From: a virus
IMG/VR virus record: IMGVR_UViG_3300045009_000155
Location: 1 to 31,649 of that record
Length of the DNA: 31,649 nucleotides
Reading direction: 5' to 3' (one strand)
Shown here: positions 28,843 through 31,649 of the stretch, piece by piece
Layout: each line of letters opens with the position of its first letter
How positions within the stretch are numbered: position 1 is the first letter of the stretch
The notes under the pieces: model-generated
Database searches by the model: none
What the model was told of the DNA's origin: nothing
Seen by the model: only the letters and a program-made list of their open reading frames with translations
Program-made: the position numbers and the translations under genes

Positions 28843-30995
28843 TATGCGTATGTTAATTCAATTACTCGTAAAAATTCACATTTTGTACTTTCGGGATTCA
28901 TAGGATTGTAGTCAATAACTCGGTTTAATCTCCACAAAGCTCCATCTATGTATATTAATTTTGAGAAATCTAAACCATAGATATCCGTAATTTTCAAATA
29001 AATATAACAAGTCAAAAGTTTAGAATCTTTGTTGGTAATCTCTGCAACGTAATCACTCCAGAAGCCATTGAATAAATTTGCTGAAGGATATGAGTTATTT
29101 AATGTATAATAGATTTCAGTAGGCACTCCGTAGTTAATATCTGCTGTTGGCGTTGTTGGATTGTCTAAATGACCAGCATAAGGATATTCGTTTAAGTGAG
29201 AACCAATATTTCCATTATCATCTTTCATATGCCAATTTGCAACACCCGTAATCTTACGAACTTGCATTATTCGTATGTTATGGTCTATCATATCCTCAGA
29301 TTGTGTGTTTTGAGTATTAGATAACTTAAATATAGTTGGGAATACTTTGTCCTCTCCAGAATATCCAACTAATGGAGTAGCAGAAAAGATTATCGTACAA
29401 GTTTGAATATCTTTTGCAAACTCAAAACCCGTATCCTCAATATGGTCTCCATATCCTCGAGCGTAGTGTTTCGCGTATTCCTCATTATAGTAATCTGAGT
29501 CGCTTTTATATTTAAACTCAAAGAATCTTCCGTTTAACTCCGACATCGGCTTTAATTTAAATGCCTTACTTCTGTCTACTTTAGAAGTCCAATCCAAATG
29601 CGAAGCAGTATAATCATCCAATAATAAAAGGTCTATATCATCAATTAATAACTCTTCTTCAAGGTCATTAACTTGTAAAAAATTTGCAGTTGTTGTATAG
29701 TAATCAATGAATGGAACAATCTTCAAATGTTTCTCTTTTGTTGTATCCTCAATTACATAAAGATTAAACATTTTAACAATTGAAGCAACAAAATCTCTTT
29801 GATAATATCCTCTCGGTAAAGTATTGTTAATGAAAATCTTTTCTGCATAAGTCAAAGGAACTGATTGTGCAGCACTTGATTTAAATTTAACCTCAAACTC
29901 CGTTGTGCTTATTGTTAATGAATTAGATAAATAAGTATCCCAATCTATAACAAGCTCAATTGTGTCATTTGTAGCAACTGAAATGTAAGGTGTACTTTGT
30001 TTATCAATATTGAATAATCCTTGCTCAATTACTAATTGCGTTGCAGTAGTTCCGTTTTTCTTAACTAAAATATATGTTTTGTCTGATGTATCACCAACTG
30101 CGGTAAATTCAAATCGCAATTGTAAGGATTGAGGACCTGTATAAGTAAATATTGTATTGTTATTATTAGCGGTGAAATAACCAAGTGTTCGTATTGCTAT
30201 CATACTTAAACTTGGTCTTGAAGTAGGACTACCGGGGAAAGTATTATTTAAATTAAAGACAACACCATAAAAAGCCGTATCCGAATAATTGCTTAATTCT
30301 TTTTGATTATTAGGAACAACCAATCGTTTGAATAAATTAGTATCAAAGTATTGCGCTTCATAAGTATATCCTGCTCCTGTTATGATTTTATCCATATACT
30401 CTTTAACGAATAAGGCAGGTCTAAAGGCTCTAAATAACCAATCCTTTTTATTATTTTTAGATACTTGCCCGTAATCAATTAATGGATAATAGTATCCAAC
30501 TCCGGATGCAGTAGTACCAGAGGCTTGTTCCCAAGAATCAGTAATGTTTCGCCTTGTCCATAAATGGTCATATGCACTAAAATCTAAATCTTCTAACTTA
30601 TCATTATTTAAAGCAGTAATAAAACCACCCAACTCCCCAAATACAACACATTCGTATTCTATTGTTCCTTTGTCAATAGTGATTTCTAAAAGGCGAATAA
30701 TACCTTTGAATACTTGAATTTTATCTACATAAATAACACAATTTGCAGATTTGGATGCGTTGAAGTTGTAACCCACATTATCTGCGGTTGGGTTATAGAA
30801 GTTACTTGATGTGAACTCGAAAATATGTCCAAATAATTTATTGTTAATTGCATTACCGGGTAATATAATAGTTTTGGAAAAGTTAGTATTTCTTGAAGAG
30901 AAATCTTGTATATCATCAATAGCATAAGTAAACTCTGATGATAAATCTTTGCTTAAATCTAATCTATTATTTTCTATGTAGATTTCAGTTATCAT
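28842..30995 (-). CDS. Tail tip/baseplate protein, 717 aa
   Basis: The product begins MITEIYIENNRLDLSKDLSS and continues FTYAIDDIQDFSSRNTNFSK, then TIILPGNAINNKLFGHIF. This N-terminal signature is familiar from tail proteins of Bacteroidota phages, probably Dit/Tal-like baseplate components. The rest is beta-rich with many Tyr, Asn and Thr and no peptidase motif seen. It is coupled by ATGA to the 400-residue tail protein upstream and by TAATG to the tape measure gene. Exact baseplate position is unknown. Confidence 0.75.
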   Translation of the reverse strand: MITEIYIENNRLDLSKDLSSEFTYAIDDIQDFSSRNTNFSKTIILPGNAINNKLFGHIFEFTSSNFYNPTADNVGYNFNASKSANCVIYVDKIQVFKGIIRLLEITIDKGTIEYECVVFGELGGFITALNNDKLEDLDFSAYDHLWTRRNITDSWEQASGTTASGVGYYYPLIDYGQVSKNNKKDWLFRAFRPALFVKEYMDKIITGAGYTYEAQYFDTNLFKRLVVPNNQKELSNYSDTAFYGVVFNLNNTFPGSPTSRPSLSMIAIRTLGYFTANNNNTIFTYTGPQSLQLRFEFTAVGDTSDKTYILVKKNGTTATQLVIEQGLFNIDKQSTPYISVATNDTIELVIDWDTYLSNSLTISTTEFEVKFKSSAAQSVPLTYAEKIFINNTLPRGYYQRDFVASIVKMFNLYVIEDTTKEKHLKIVPFIDYYTTTANFLQVNDLEEELLIDDIDLLLLDDYTASHLDWTSKVDRSKAFKLKPMSELNGRFFEFKYKSDSDYYNEEYAKHYARGYGDHIEDTGFEFAKDIQTCTIIFSATPLVGYSGEDKVFPTIFKLSNTQNTQSEDMIDHNIRIMQVRKITGVANWHMKDDNGNIGSHLNEYPYAGHLDNPTTPTADINYGVPTEIYYTLNNSYPSANLFNGFWSDYVAEITNKDSKLLTCYIYLKITDIYGLDFSKLIYIDGALWRLNRVIDYNPMNPESTKCEFLRVIELTYA

Positions 30996-31649
30996 CTAAA
31001 TTGAGAGTTTATTTCGGTTCCGATAGTTATATCAAGTTCTAAATTGTAGGTCTTATCTGCGTAACGCTTTTTTTCTGTCCAAGTATTTGATGAAATTTGA
31101 ACAGGAATAAAATTAGCACCTCTTTCTAAATACACTTCGGGAGAAGCGATTAATTCTTTAACCGCTAAATAATCAATGTAACTCAACCAATCGGAAATCA
31201 ATCTATAGCTTAACTTTTGTCTTGTTGAAAATTGATTACTACCGCCATACATTACGCCATAAGTATTTGCACGATTCATATAGTTACTTGCATACTCCCA
31301 CTCAGTACCTTCAAAGGAACTCTTTTCTATGTTTCGTGTTTGTCGGTTTACTTGCGTAAAATCAAAAGAATCATAACCACCCACACTATTTAAATAATGT
31401 AAAGTCACTACATCGTTTTGCGTACAAGATAAATAAACCCTTGCGGTGCTTTTCAAAACACCAGCAATCTTTACTTTGACATCGTAATAAATTGTTGTAG
31501 AAGAAATCGCAGTTATGCCTAAATAATCGTTTACTGCACGTGGCGAGATATCTAATAAAGCAAAGTCCTTAAAACTTACTCCTGCCCCTGTGTAGTTTGT
31601 TGTTGTACTTCCGTTCCATACAGACACATCAACAGAGTGTGTTTTAGTA
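30992..31649 (-). CDS. Tail protein, C-terminal part (continues across circular join)
   Basis: This is the 3' portion of the gene that begins at 799; bases 31396-31649 repeat 254-1. In this copy residues around 31515-31522 read DYLGITA; in the left copy they read DYLGTTA. The 5' boundary here is the window edge, not a start: the GTG at 31627 is internal to the full frame. The C-terminus (KRYADKTYNLELDITIGTEI) is beta-rich like other distal tail proteins. Stop TGA overlaps the start of the 717-residue gene (ATGA). Confidence 0.85.
   Translation of the reverse strand, partial: TKTHSVDVSVWNGSTTTNYTGAGVSFKDFALLDISPRAVNDYLGITAISSTTIYYDVKVKIAGVLKSTARVYLSCTQNDVVTLHYLNSVGGYDSFDFTQVNRQTRNIEKSSFEGTEWEYASNYMNRANTYGVMYGGSNQFSTRQKLSYRLISDWLSYIDYLAVKELIASPEVYLERGANFIPVQISSNTWTEKKRYADKTYNLELDITIGTEINSQFR
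31396..31649. repeat. Right copy of terminal overlap (circular join)
   Basis: Same sequence as bases 1-254 apart from 31515 (a/g), 31520 (t/g) and 31522 (a/g). Genome length without the duplicate is 31,395 bp. Confidence 0.93.

Noticed and set aside
30992-31627. 211-residue tail gene starting at GTG 31627
   Set aside because: The frame continues upstream through the circular join to an ATG at 799; the GTG is internal.
1-31649. CRISPR array or integrated prophage with host flanks
   Set aside because: No regularly spaced repeats and no host genes; the ends overlap each other, so the contig is a free phage genome.

Overview
The window is best read as an almost complete genome of a small tailed phage (siphovirus-like) of a Bacteroidota host, probably Flavobacteriia. 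The first 254 bases and the last 254 bases are the same sequence apart from three substitutions. The molecule therefore closes into a circle of about 31,395 bp, and one tail gene that is cut at the window edges becomes continuous in frame across the join (400 residues). The host guess rests on high A+T content, A-rich rather than Shine-Dalgarno leaders, a good match to the Bacteroidota promoter pattern (TTTG-N20-TATTTTAG at 7419-7450), and proteins of types I recognise from Bacteroidota phages. No integrase or repressor was recognised.

Layout. (1) A rightward early/replication block, 7469-14038, holds about 20 mostly tiny genes. It includes an SSB-like protein ending in DLPF, a NinG-like HNH protein, a PAPS-reductase/DndC-like PP-loop protein, a PD-(D/E)XK-like nuclease, a DnaA-domain-IV-like DNA binder, a replication-initiator-like protein and a tRNA-like element (9838-9927). 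(2) A leftward block starts at the divergent control region (7221-7468). It runs through a sigma-factor-like gene, a Cys-rich membrane protein, a glycosyltransferase, a ParB-domain/DNA methyltransferase fusion and the small and large terminase (to 2380). It continues through a tail-assembly chaperone with a -1 frameshift site, a neck protein and the junction-spanning tail protein. (3) Across the join, still leftward, come the second tail protein, the tape measure protein, an XkdF-type prohead protease, a scaffold-like protein, the major capsid protein, a probable tail tube protein, a portal with a MuF-like tail end, head-tail adaptor and terminator-like proteins, and a large fibre with GIGT repeats. 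Last comes a lysis cassette (holin-like proteins, unimolecular spanin candidate, M15 endopeptidase), then an exonuclease and three small genes. The two blocks meet tail to tail at 14038/14040 with one base between them.

Most leftward genes are coupled by ATGA or TAATG overlaps, so they act as long operons. Two clear intrinsic terminators (25586-25615 and 23382-23407) cut out the scaffold, capsid and tube genes as a separate transcription unit, presumably to make the major virion proteins in large amounts. The most notable features are the tRNA-like element with a hairpin inserted in its D-loop, the canonical T-TTT-TTT frameshift site with two plausible C-termini, the terminator-bounded capsid unit, the domain nested inside the prohead protease, and an unusual order of virion genes. 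All functional names are from reading the sequence; no search was run.
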